Source of the DNA: Eurosta solidaginis
Taxonomy: Eukaryota > Arthropoda > Insecta > Diptera > Tephritidae
Direction: 5' to 3'
Assembly: GCF_040869045.1 (NCBI RefSeq)
Contig: NC_090319.1
Span: 68,172,779 to 68,236,778 of the forward strand
Length of the DNA stretch: 64,000 nt
Shown: positions 22,478-33,379 of the stretch, in pieces
Layout of the letters: every line of letters starts with the position of its first letter
Numbering within the stretch: the stretch's first letter is position 1
Position numbers and translations under genes: made by a program
Notes under the pieces: generated by a model
The model's input: only the letters and a program-made list of their open reading frames with translations
Databases searched by the model: none
What the model was told of the DNA's origin: nothing

Positions 22478-23895
22478 CAGTTGCGCACACAATAATAGCA
22501 GGGGGATTTTTTTAAGCAAATTTTGTCAAGTAAATTCTTGTTTCAATAATTTTAGGAAAAAACTGCCATGAATTCTTTAACTGAAACTATGCAAAGTAAT
22601 CTCAAAAATGCTTTCACGAGAATTCGAGAAATTTTACGAAAATTAAAATTTTTATTTTTGAGAATTTTTTTGAGTGTGCAGCTTTATAGCCCGATCAATT
22701 TTAGTCTAACAAAGTATAAGTTATAGGTCAATCAAAATTCGCATTGATTTTTGAAACTTTTTTAAGAAGAATGTTTTAGATTTCTCTCCATATAAAGTTA
22801 AAACAACCTGGGAAAAAAAATTCTCAAAAATCAATACGAATTTCGAGAGACCTATAAATTTTTTAGACTAAAATTGATTGGGCTACAAAATTGTATTTTC
22901 AAACAAATTCTGAAAACTCTAAATAAAAAAATAAAAATGTTTGTTAAATTCTCCACTTTTTTCGAACGTGTTTTTGATATTTTTTAGCATAGTTTGAATT
23001 TTGGAAAAAAGTGCCATGCATTTTTTAACTGAAAGTGTGCAAAGCAATCTCAAAAATGTTGTCACGAAAATTCGAGAAAATTTACGAAAATTTTGTTTAT
23101 CTTTTGGTTTTTTTTTTTATTTTTGAGCATTTTTTTGGGTACGCACTTTTGTAGCCCTGTCAATTTTAATTGACAAAGTGCAAGTTGCAGATCTCTCAAA
23201 ATTCGCATTGATTTTTGATAATTTTTTTTCCGTAGGGTGTTTCAGATGTCTCTCCATATAAAAAAAATGTTCAATAATCCCTCCGAAAAAAACTGTCATA
23301 AATAAATGCGAATTTTAAGAGACCTATTACTTATACTTTATTAGACTAAAATTCATTGGGCTACAAAACTGCGTTCTAAAAAAATTTGAAAAATTCAAAA
23401 TTTTTGTGAAATATTCGCAACTTTTTTCGAAAGTGTTTTGATGATGTTCTGCGTAGTTTCAGTTTTTTTTTTTTTTTATGCAGTTTTGTAGCCCAATCAG
23501 TTTTAGTTTAAAAAAATACAAGTTTTAGATCCCCAAAATTTACAATGATTTTTGGCAATTTTTTTTTTCGAAGTGTGTTTTAGTTTTTCTATATGGAAGA
23601 AAATCTGAAACACCCTTTAGGAAAAAAAATCGTCAAAAATCAATGCGAATTTTGACTGACCTATAACTTGTGCTTTCGTGGGTTTAAACGGCCTGTGCTA
23701 TAAAACTGCACAATCAACAGAATTCTGAAAATTTTAAATAATAAAATTGGAACTTTCGTAAGTTTTTATCGAATTGTTTCGAAAACGTTTCAGTAAAAAA
23801 GTCATAACAGCTTTTTCTAAAATAATCGAAAAAAAAGGATTTAATTGACGAAATTTGATAAAAAATTGTCACTGCTATTTTTCTGTTCGCTGCTG
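22478..23895. mobile_element. Tc1/mariner-type MITE, long form with triplicated hairpin
   Basis: Ends CAGTTGCGCACACAATAATA and the inverse of CAGCAGCGAACAGAAAAATA share the TIR of 18940-19587. TA flanks are at 22476-22477 and 23896-23897. The 1418 bp interior contains three successive long palindromes (arms near 22686/22889, 23151/23370 and 23487/23705). Each has an 'agcccnatcaattttagt' arm and its inverse, about 200 bp per hairpin. No transposase frame. The single-hairpin copy shows the ancestral layout; triplication is inferred. Confidence 0.85.
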
Positions 23896-23897
23896 TA

Positions 23898-25092
23898 TGT
23901 ATTTTCAAATAGATAGCGCCCAGTACACATTGTTGTAGAACACGAATATAAATGAAAGGTCAATTGATTGTAATTCAAAATAAATAGTTGCTTAATAAAA
24001 TAACATTTTGATTTACATAATAAAACATACATACTTACATTAACACATATATATAAATATATCTACATAGACAATTCATATAACAGTTTTTTTTATAAAT
24101 ACAAACATATATTTGCAAAAATTTGTGTAACCAAAATATTATTTAGCTATCTCTAGTATGTATTAGTTGTATGTATGTAAACTATGTCATTACTTCGTAG
24201 ATTTGACTTTATTTTTATATAAACTTTAAAACTGTTTACTTTAATTAATTATAACTGTACCAAATTAAGAGAAACTAAACAAACAACATTTGACTTTTTT
24301 TTTATTGTAATGTGCGTGTAAACCAAACAAGCAACCAACCACCAGGGACTTAATTTTTAAGCGTTTATAATTTTAAATGCATTTCATGCTTCTAAATATT
24401 GATGATTATGATTACAATAATGTTTTGTGTTTATGCGTATTAGTGTATTATTCATATGTATATGCACATTGCATTGTCTATCAAACCAAATCTACTAAAT
24501 GTATCGCTGACTGATTAAGCTACCACCAGTCAATTTCATACCAACCAAAAAAACACGCATACATATATATATATATACGTACATATATACTTTCACTCTA
24601 TACATACAAACTTCATTCACTATTCACATATTAACTATTTGCTATTATTATTATTATTACTATAATTATTATTATTTTTTAAGTACATACTACCACATAC
24701 AAGTAAAAGTAAAAAACAAATAAAATTGTAATTGTAATTTTATGTAAAACACAAATATATTTGAAAGAAAATTTTGATGAAAACAAAAAAAAACTTGCAA
24801 ATTTTTATTGTTTCCGGCAATTGGATTCTATTCGGATTGGCAATTTTGTGGTTATAATTTTCCTTGCTTTTCTGTTCATCAGTTTACTTAGTGGCTACTA
24901 AGTTTACGTTTAACAACGGTCAGCGATTTTATTTTATCTACAATCGCTTCTTTTGCTCTGCAGAAAATTAGAATTGCACAAGACTAGCGTAGAGCTAGAC
25001 GATAGTAGTAAATCGAGCTGAGCAAACAATGTTTTGATTCATTGATTAATTGGCGTCAAATCTGAGGAGCTTTGGCTTGTGTGCTCGTTTAG
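23898..25092. other. A/T-rich sequence followed by possible LTR remnant
   Basis: 23900-24800 is again A/T-rich with AATAAA and TGTAA words and could be the far end of the pumilio 3' region. From about 24810 the base composition becomes more balanced, up to the primer-binding-like site at 25093. That stretch may be the end of an LTR, but no matching partner LTR is visible. Confidence 0.35.
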
Positions 25093-25110
25093 TGGCGCCC
25101 GAGCAGGAAC
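25093..25110 (+). other. Retroelement primer-binding-site-like sequence (tRNA-Lys type)
   Basis: TGGCGCCCGAGCAGGAAC begins with TGGCGCC, the complement of a lysine tRNA 3' end. It differs in two places from the usual tRNA-Lys(UUU) complement. A PBS normally sits just 3' of a 5' LTR, so the sequence to the left should be an LTR end. No gag or pol follows, so this is at most a remnant. Confidence 0.5.
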
Positions 25111-25729
25111 ACAAGCAAGGTACGCCAGTCCGTGCGGAGGGAGATTAACTCTTTACCTATCCGATTTCACCATTTCAGTGGAGGTATCTCTTTCCTCAAA
25201 TGCAAAAAACGGACTTCAATAGCAGTGCTTTGCAGGACGGGGCATCTTCATCCATAGCTGAAACGCTAACATAGCACGGTTATGTCGGTTTCAGGATGTT
25301 AATCAGACTTCCAGCAAAGTTTCCAGGGTGACCTGAAAATTGAGAAATCCATTGCACTCACTGACGAACACATAACATGTTCAACGGAAGCACATACAAA
25401 GTTTTGGAAACCTGGACAGCTTTACACACCTCGAAGTTCAGTGAGCGCTCGGAGATGTTATCGTTGTCAAGTTTATTACTCGTATTGATTTCCTGCAGAA
25501 AAATAGTTGTGCTGTCGTTGAATTAATTACCGCTGCCAGGAAATGGCAACCACCCTGCACTTCTGGTGCACAGCGGAGATTGCGGAGTTTCGTGCTGGAA
25601 GAACGCACTCAAATCTGTGCCTGAACAAACTGTGAAGCATATCTGGGTTTTAATGGGACTAAAATAGTGAAGAATTTACCTACCCGGTTGTTTCGATGTT
25701 TCTAACCAAACGTTTTTTGTAAACTTTTT
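25111..25729. other. Unassigned sequence after the PBS-like site
   Basis: No frame or repeat recognised. It could be the decayed leader of the retroelement whose PBS is at 25093. Confidence 0.35.
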
Positions 25730-25887
25730 GTTACACAGTTTTCATAAAATATTCCAGGTTCGATTTGAGCAAACGCTTTTTATTAATTAATTGTTTGTAT
25801 CCCCACATTTGTTACACAGTTTTCATAAAATATTCCAGGTTCGATTCGAGCACACGCTTTTTATTAATTAATTGTTTGCATCCCCAA
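25730..25887. repeat. 81 bp tandem duplication
   Basis: Two almost identical units start GTTACACAGTTTTCATAAAA at 25730 and 25811 and run through 'ttccaggttcgatt' and 'cgctttttattaattaattg'. They differ at only a few bases, so the duplication is recent. Confidence 0.85.
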
Positions 25888-26199
25888 GTGTGAATAGTCG
25901 AACTGTTAGTATGAAGTCTTAAGCTTTGTACAAGGAACAATATTTTCTGGGAAACCAAAGTTGAAACTCCTCTAGATTTTTAAAACGTGACCATAAAAAC
26001 CCTTACCACCATCTAATTTTTGAGAGTAAATGAAGAAGAAATCAGGTGTTATAACAAAGCGAAGAAGATCTGTACGGAGTTCGTTTTATGAAGATTACCA
26101 TGGTGACTCCGTTGGAATGAAAAAGCTCCAATAGCGCCCCTGCAGTCAAAACCCAAAGTAGCCAGCAAACATTCTGTTCATTGACTACAATTTTGTGGG

Positions 26200-26771
26200 G
26201 CTATTTATTCTAGTCAGTTTTTGAATAGTTTATTGACTACAATCACTCGTCAGAAGAAGATAAAACGCCGTTTTGATTAGCTCTGCGAAGCTGAGCGTCT
26301 CAAGGATCTGGAAATTCTGTTCAGAGTGAATATATTTTTCGAGCATTGTCAATCATTAGAACCCATTGCATTTCATTCCAATGAATGAAATTCCAGTGTT
26401 TGGCAGCCTTCCACTTTAAGTTTTAGATAACACTGATCTATTCAAAAAAGCTCTAGAATTTGTTGGGATATACAAAGATGACATATCTGAATCATTTGCC
26501 GGAGAAATTTTTAGTTTTCGGTACCCACTTTCAGAGATGAAATAGTCGTGATTTAGAGAAAGTGTCTATTAATAATAAAAAATCATTTTATGTCTTGCAG
26601 CTTTCAAAACTAAAATTTATAAAAACCCATTCAAGAAACTCTATGAGACAAGACAGGTTATGTAACTTGACTATTCTGTCTATTAAAAATTCTATGGTCC
26701 GATCTCTAAACTTTGATGATGTTATAAACACTTTTGCGGAGAAGAAATCTCGCAAAAAAGGTTTTTCTTAA
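26200..26771 (+). pseudogene. hAT-superfamily transposase C-terminal remnant
   Basis: The frame 26562-26771 reads 'VLQLSKLKFIKTHSRNSMRQDRLCNLTILSI' followed by 'FDDVINTFAEKKSRKK'. This is the C-terminal dimerisation region of zinc-finger (ZMYM/TTF-type) hAT transposases, where a 'FSxLKLIKTxLRSxMxxxRLxxLAxLSIE' pattern is typical. Upstream scraps in other frames (26330-26550, including 'ALEFVGIYKDDISESFAGEIFSF' near 26450) continue the same protein with frameshifts. No inverted ends found. It is dead and unrelated to the hAT copy at 38549. Confidence 0.65.
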
Positions 26772-27905
26772 TAAATAACTTATTGAAGCCAAATTGTTAT
26801 TTTTACTTCATTGTAAATGCATGCATGTTCCTTCAACGAACAGCTAGCGAATATTGGATTAATGCGTTGAGATATTATTTCCTATGGGTGAATGCGAAGT
26901 CTTCAATACTTATTGGTCTAGCATGGACTACAAACCATTCTCTTGCCTAAGAGGAGGCATATGGCCATTAGTAGGACATATACAACGTGTAATTGAATTC
27001 GCTGAAAATATCGAAGTTTATTCAAATTAAACTAAGTACAACGTGACGATTTTTATGATAGGATCCCATCAAAAGAATTGGCCACGGGCCCCAGATGGTA
27101 GAATTACGCCATTGGAGAAAAGCAAAACAATGCGAACCAGGTATGTTATGCATATTAATAAAAATATATATTTGAATTTAAAGCCAACACCAAATCTGTA
27201 AATATGTATGTAAGTAATCAAGGAAGAAAAAATACAGATTTATAAAAATGCTGTGCACTATCACGGGTAACTTGTGCTAAAAGGATTAAGTAATAATGGT
27301 AATAAATTTAGATTATTGCTTTGTCGCTGTCGATATGAGATTAAAAAAATTGCTAAAAACCTATACTTTTCAAATTCAAAAATAACGATTTATTCCTTTA
27401 TTACTTAATTTATGTCGATCAATTTTTGGGTAACTTCCGCGATGATAGCGTCTTTACACATGAGGGAAAAAACTTTCGCTAGGTGGCTCAGGGTTCGTGA
27501 TATTTAAAAAACTCGTTCCAATTCGGAATTCGGTCAAGTTTGAAGTAATTTTCGGAAAACCTAGACACCTGAAACTTGAACATATATAGTTTAGAGCTCT
27601 ACTAAAATTCAGAGATAAAGATATTTATAAATCTTTAGAAAATCCATAAAAAACCGAGGGAATATTGAAATCGATCCTCAAGTAACTTTCAATTGAGCAC
27701 AAAACTTGAAACATTACTCTCTTTTGCGAAATGATCGTTCGTCTGATAAAGATGCCCTAAGTGTAAGGGCACGGAGACAACGGAACAAAGGGGATATATG
27801 CGAAGCCGCGCACCAAGGTTGTGATAATTATAAAATTCCTACAATATTTGGAACTTTTATTAGGCCATATTTTCTTTTAAGTTTTTAGATGTTAAAATTA
27901 GGACA
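26772..27905. other. Intergenic, includes satellite-like scrap
   Basis: 27420-27700 shares words with the array at 48230-49540 ('gatcaatttttgggtaacttcc', 'cgctaggtggc', 'gacacctgaaacttg', 'aaaaccgagggaatatt'). It represents about two decayed monomers of that family. The rest is unassigned. Confidence 0.5.
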
Positions 27906-27960
27906 GTAATTAGCTCCGACGCGTTTTACTATGATATTTTATCCTCTTCAGGGAGTAATT
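27906..27960 (-). repeat. Hammerhead-like motif, copy 7 (best helix I and cleavage triplet)
   Basis: Minus strand: AATTACTCC, CTGAAGA, spacer with a 4 bp GATA/TATC stem, then AAAA, CGCG, TC, GGAGCTAATT. AATTACTCC pairs with GGAG(C)TAATT over nine pairs with one bulge, and the triplet before helix I is GUC, the classical cleavage site. G12 is A instead of G, so activity is doubtful. Confidence 0.45.
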
Positions 27961-28035
27961 TATCTTTATTTGAAAAATAAAACACAGTTATAATTTTTTA
28001 TTAAGTAAGGCGCGTGTGGAAAGGAAAGTTTTGCA

Positions 28036-28140
28036 AGGAAGGCAATTGGGATAAAATTTACAACAACTAAGGCATGACGTGACTGAATGCGTTTGTAACA
28101 CTTCAACCATCGTAGAAGTGCGAGTTTAAATCTCATTCCC
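28036..28140 (+). mobile_element. tRNA-like SINE fragment, same family as 46895-47030
   Basis: It shares 'aaggcaattggga', 'ttacaacaactaaggcatgacgt', 'gactgaatgcgtttgtaacac' and 'ttcaaccatcgta' with the copy at 46895. The B-box-like stretch here reads 'gcgagtttaaatctc', decayed from GGGTTCAAATCCC in the other copy. Confidence 0.65.
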
Positions 28141-28642
28141 TTGAGATGATGTGATGTGTCCGATCAGTAGTTGAAAGGTGCAGTGATGGTTTTAAATAGA
28201 TTGGCGTTAACTCTGGCGGAATAAAAATTAGATCTTTGATCTTCAACGCGTGTTCAGATTCAGCAATTATGTATGTGGTTCCCAACGCCCGCACCGCTTC
28301 CCTAAAATTAGTTATTTGTGGCATTCCCAATGTACCCTTGTTCAACTTGAAATGGAAACAAGCGTCCAATTAGGCGGAGGCGCTGCATTTCCTTGTTCTG
28401 TGATCTAAGGATACTTTTCCCCTGTCTTGCAGAAGCATGTGCTCCTGAGTAAACCACAGTTTTGTATTGTTTGTATAAACAAACAATTAGTTGTCAAATG
28501 AACTCCCACAGTTTTAACAGTTTTTCCTAAATTGTTACAGTGCTGGAAAGTTCCAGTGCAATATTAGTGTAGGTAACTAAAATTTAGGTCAACTCGCACC
28601 CAGCCTATATTCCAATTTTATGATTAAAATAAAAATAAATAA

Positions 28643-28700
28643 ATGTAAGGCGCGATAACCTCCGAAGAGATCTAACGCCGAGCTTCTCTTCCATAAAAAG
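28643..28700 (-). mobile_element. 3' end of tRNA-derived SINE (fragment)
   Basis: 'tgtaaggcgcgataacctcc', then 'gaagagatctaacgccgagc' and 'ttctcttcc' are the reversed 3' end of a SINE also present at 49811-49880 and 59186-59262. The tRNA-related head is missing. Confidence 0.7.
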
Positions 28701-30140
28701 TGTATTTATTTTAAGAGTGAATAAAAGCGAAACTTATAAACACTACCGTAAAAGTGCGGTAATAAAATAAAACGGCAGTAAAAGCTTAACCTGTAACTTT
28801 TTCTCTTAAAGCATTGACTTATTGTTCTTTTTTTCTTAATTAGAAAGAGATATACCGGGTGATAGAATTCGGTACAATTTCAGGATCACTTTGGGATCAT
28901 TTTACGTAGCATTTCGGGAAAGCTTCAAAACACTGTTTCGGGACAACTTTGGGCAGTTGAAGCATCCTTTCGGCTTCACCTCGCCACTATTTTAGGAATC
29001 ATTTCGAAACTATTTAGAGACCAATTTGGACACATACAGGATCTTTGGAAAGTCCCAAAACTATCTTGAAATTGTTCCAAATTGGCCCCGAAATAGTATC
29101 AAATTCTGATCAGGATCACATTAGAATTACTGTCCCAAATTTGTTTCGAAATAGCTTTCAAATTATCCTGAAGCTTTTCCGCAATGATACCTAAAAAATC
29201 CCGAGTGTACCCGAAAGGACGCGTCAACTGACACCAAAATTGTATTGAAACTGCCTCGAAATAGTTTTGAAGTTTTCTTGAAATGCTAACTTTAATAATT
29301 CCGAAGTTATCCTGAAAGTTTTCCGTATTGTATGACCTGTTATATGTTTCTTATTAGCTAGTGGATGACTGCATTGAAATCCTAAATGACCTGGGACCCA
29401 AAAACAAGGTTTTGTTAGGATGGATCCCCTGATATCAGGAATGTGATGCAGATTACCTTGCAAAGCATGGTGCTACAGCAGCATTCTGTGGTCCAGAGCC
29501 CTTTTGTGGACGCACAAAAGCACACACCAGCGAAACCATAAGTAACTGGGAAACAAAACAATTCAGAGGTCACTGGATTGTTTGCCCAGGGCAAAGATAT
29601 GCCAACTGTTTATACTTCCGGCAACGAAAGTATCATCCAAACTTATTAATCTAAGCAGGGAGGACCTACAAACTCTCACTGCGTACTATACGCGACACTG
29701 TGGCCTACGATATCACCTAAGTAAGTTAAATCTTCGATACTCAAATTTGTTGTTTCTGTGAGTTTGAAGATGAAACGAAGGTTTACATTCTCTACGAATA
29801 CGTCGTTCTGGCAATGCAGAGACTCTTCCATTTAGGTGCTGTGACTCTTAAGCCCTATGTGATATGGAGTAAAAAGCCTGTAGAGGTACTTAAATACATT
29901 AAAAGCCTCCAAATACAAAATTAGGCTGAAAGGTCATGCACAATAGATCTACACAAAGGTCGCAATGCTTCCAGGCCTAATAATAATAATATCTGCTTCT
30001 TATGAAAAAAAGCATAAGTTCATGTTTTGAGGAAAATGATAAGTCCAGCTTTTACTGCTATTTTATTTTTTTTGCGCACTTTCACGGTAATGTTTTAAAG
30101 CTTCGCTTTTATTTACTCCTAAAAAACACTTTTTAACATC
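28697..30140. mobile_element. Element with ~90 bp inverted ends, interrupted by a LINE
   Basis: Left arm 28697-28790 ('gtgaataaaagcgaaac', 'actaccgtaaaagtgcg', 'cagtaaaagctt') is the inverse of right arm 30045-30140 ('aagcttttactg'-like, 'gcgcactttcacggtaat', 'gcttcgcttttatttactc'). Between them are a degenerate 'gggatcattttgg' repeat (28880-29330) and a LOA-like LINE end (29340-29990). Removing the LINE leaves a foldback or MITE-like element of about 0.8 kb. No duplication checked. Confidence 0.6.
29340..29990 (+). pseudogene. LOA-like LINE 3' end (RNase H C-terminus, 3' tail)
   Basis: Frames read 'NDLGPKNKVLLGWIP' (start of the terminal RNase H motif), then 'LAKHGATAAFCGPEPFCGRTKAHTSE', 'LINLSREDLQTLTAYYT', 'CEFEDETKVHILYE' and 'LKPYVIWSKKPVEVLKYI'. 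A 3' UTR ending in an (ATA/TAA)n tail follows (about 29970-29990). It is shifted and stopped several times. The same region recurs at 41690-42735, and the 3' tail alone at 58348-58405. RNase H followed by a Zn-knuckle-like C terminus is typical of LOA/I-type LINEs. Confidence 0.75.
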
Positions 30141-31639
30141 GGCCTTTCAATTATGAAACATATACAATACACATGAACGGAAAATCAAAATCAAAAACTT
30201 TTAATTCTCATGGTAAAAGGAAAAAAAACAAGTAATCAGACGATAAATAAATAGCAATTATATTATTTAAATCTTATAGATCTACAAAGTAATAGAAAAG
30301 GTGAGTGAATGTGTCATACGAGTGACAGAAGAAAAGTTGAATTAAAAAGCAAGAATTTAAAATAATGGAAATAAAATCGTATCGATGGTATATAATATCT
30401 AGAAATGTATTTTATGTATCGTAGAATTAATTTATACATACATACACATAAGTACTGAAATATTTGATATTTAAACGCATTTGACCACTTACACACACAA
30501 ATGCAATTTTTCGTAAATTGTAAAAATTAAAAAAAATTTTAAATGCATGTCTTTAATAATAGAAGTATGTAATAACTAATGATATTAGCTAATATCAAAA
30601 TAATTCGAGGAAATACATATACTATGACATATGTACAATACAAATGTATGAACATGTACGCATAACATAACAATAGAAAATAACGCAAAGATATTTCGAT
30701 TTTTTCTACAAAGTCAAAGTTAAAGATTTACAAAAAGTAAATAACTATTTTTTATATATATGAAAGAACAATGTTAACGGTACTTTGTACGTGAAGATTT
30801 TATGATACATACATCAATATTCAAAATGGCTTAAGCATCACAATAGATTTTAAATAATATATGAAATCTACTTATAAAAAGGAAGATTATCTAAGAATAA
30901 TTCGTACATACACCATATCGACTGCTAAATGGAAGACAACTCTCTCTCTTTCGGCTACCAGTTCGACAAACCACACTCTATTCCAGGAATTTGGTTGAAG
31001 AACGCACTATTTCAGAACTTGTTTCAGAAACGCCCTATCTATCGTCAAATTAAATTGAATTTATTTATGCGTTCCTCAAAAAAATTTTGAAATATGGTGT
31101 TCTTCAAAACTTGTCTGAGAGCACTATTTTGAAACGACAATCGAGTTAAAGTAATATGATATTCCATTCAGCAGTCTATCTACACTTGCGTAAAAAACAA
31201 CTTGTCCACTGCAGAGCTTTCTGCTTGGATAGCTTAGCCTATGAGTAGTGCTAAGTATGTCTGCCCAAAGAACTTTGAACATACTTAAGAAAAAAAAAAA
31301 CATTTTTAAAGCAGGATTTTAAAATTCAAGCAGATTCATATATTGTAACATCTTATATAAGAGAAATATCTAAGAATATAATATACAACCCGCATATTTC
31401 AATATCGAAAAAAGACTCACAAAAACGAAACTTGAAATGTTTATTTAGATGTTATACAGATATAATTTTTTTTATTAGTTTTTCAAGATTATTTACAATT
31501 TTTCCATACATATTCAGTAAATTGTATTTTGACCTTAATTTTACAAGTCTGGGTGGTTTCGTTTAATTCGTACATCCTAAAGTTTGATAAAATTCCAAGA
31601 AACTGGACCTTCCAATGACAATATACCAAGTTCACTGAC
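30141..31639. other. Intergenic A/T-rich sequence, nothing recognised
   Basis: No gene, RNA or dispersed repeat that I can support. A small inverted pair near 30970-31150 ('cgaagaacgc', 'ttttgaaacgac' type words) is weak. Confidence 0.4.
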
Positions 31640-31890
31640 AGATTTTTAATGCTTTTTATGGAACGCCAACTCCGAACGCCATATGCAAGGCAGCTGAGTT
31701 TTAACTGAGTAGCTTTCCATGGCGCAAATACATACGGAGTTCTTGCCAGCCACTGCCGTGGGGCTACCCGCTTACAACAACTTTTTTCTAATTGAAAAAC
31801 TTGTTTCTAAATTTTTGTTGTTGCCTTACCTGAGGCTTGAACCCATGATCTTCGGTTTGGTAGGCGGAGTACGCTATCACCATGTCACAA
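31640..31890 (-). mobile_element. tRNA-derived SINE, minus strand
   Basis: On the minus strand a tRNA-like head starts at 31890: 'catggtgatagcgtactccg' (A-box region) and 'catgggttcaagcctcagg' (B box GGTTCAAGCC). The family body follows: 'agaaacaagtttttcaattag', 'gccccacggcagtggctggc', 'tgccttgcatatggcgttcgg'. The copy at 51527-51731 is the same family. The 3' end seen elsewhere (28643, 49811, 59186) is missing here. Confidence 0.8.
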
Positions 31891-32809
31891 TGTAAGCCTA
31901 AACTGCATATTACAATTAACATAAATTCGCTAAAATTAATCGCATTATGGTTAATTCAACGGCGGTTTTTTGTCAAGAGAACACTTTTTTGTAATTTTTA
32001 CAGAACAGAAACTGTTGATGTGAACATAAGAATATACTATACAAAATACAGGTTACCAAATAATCGGACTGATTTTTTGTAAAAACAACTAATTTTATTT
32101 GTTATTTTAACAGCTAACATCTGTCTGTATTATGCAAATTCATCAGCTAATATTAGTAAATATAATTTAAAAAAACGCAAATGTGGTACCGTTTTAGTAT
32201 CTACAATCCACTTATATATTTGATGTTGATAGAAGTTAGTGTCTCCGCTATTAAGCACAACTCGTTTTGTAGCAAGTTATTTAGCCACTGCCGCGAGTCT
32301 TCAATAATTGATGCTAGATGGATCTAACTCTCCTTTGCGCGGCTAGCCTAGAGAGCTACAAACAAGCATACATACAAGTGAAGCTAATATAAGTGTGTTA
32401 AAAAGAAACTGACGTCATGGCGCCCACTACTTTGTTCTTATCATTATGGTGCTACAAAAATCTCTGTAATAACAATTCGCTGTTGTTCTAGAGTTTGTGG
32501 AAATCTGTTATTCTACCAGATCGGTTAAATTGGCCGGTAACTAGATTGATTTTCTTTCAGTGTAGTATCTATCGTCTCAAATTATAGGCACTCGCCTTTT
32601 CTACCCTGACCCCAGTCCGACAAGTTTAGACCGGTTCTTGATAGGTAATTCGCATTCTGTTCTTACACAACCCTGTTACGAAGACCCTTGCAGGCACTAA
32701 ATTATAAACAGATTTAAAAATTATCTGCATTAAAAGTTGATTTGAACTATGAGAGTCTTGATAAAATTTGGTTTTGAAATTTAAAAAACAGGCATTGTGA
32801 AGAATGCGG
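31891..32809. other. Intergenic, nothing recognised
   Basis: No coding or repeat signal that I can identify. It ends where a LINE pseudogene begins on the minus strand. Confidence 0.4.
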
Positions 32810-33373
32810 TCAAAAATTAAGGTGCTCTTTTCCCTCTGTCATTGAACTCTTCGCAGAGTCATTCATAGCCTTAATAAGGTTAGAAACGTAATTTTTCATT
32901 CGCATAACATGGCCTAACCAACGTAGCCGCTGCGTTTCAATGCGCTGGACTATGTCGATGTCTGCGAAAAGCTCGTACAGCTCATCATTAAACTTTCGAA
33001 GAACTTTAATCTCGAACACTCCCAGAGCCGCTTCATCTGATGTTGTCATGGTCCATGCTTCTGCACCATATAGCGGGACGGGTACGATAAGTGACTTATA
33101 GAGCATGATTTTTGTTTGCTGAGAGAGAACTTTACTTTTCAATTGCCTACCTAGTCCAAAGTAGCATTTATTGGTAAGTGTGATTCTACGCTGGGTTTCA
33201 GAACTGATATTGTTGTTGTTAGTGTTAATGCTGGTTCCCAAAAAAATTAAGTCTTTTACTATTTCGAACTTGTGGCTGCCAACAGCAGCGTGGTTGCCAA
33301 AGCGCTTATGCGCTGATTCTTTGCACGATGACAGCAGGTACTTCGTTTTGTTCTCATTCACCATCAAATCCAT
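32810..33373 (-). pseudogene. LINE endonuclease-reverse transcriptase C-terminal fragment
   Basis: An open 187-codon minus-strand frame reads 'MVNENKTKYLLSS' (post-YADD RT region), 'FEIVKDLIFLGTSI', 'LYKSLIVPVPLYGAEAWTMTTSDEAALGVFE', 'VLRKF' and 'RIETQRLRWLGHVMRMKN'. This matches the thumb and tail of insect endonuclease-reverse transcriptase ORFs. The YxDD catalytic site and everything before it are missing, so it cannot function. The frame is unusually clean for a fragment, suggesting a recent insertion or 5'-truncated integration. It abuts a different LINE at 33380. Confidence 0.8.
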
Positions 33374-33379
33374 CTTACC

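Noticed and set aside
28900..29330. Recurring 'tttcggga...ttttgg' words considered as a coding or regulatory array
   Set aside because: Irregular spacing and strong divergence; explained as the degenerate body of the inverted-end element at 28697-30140.
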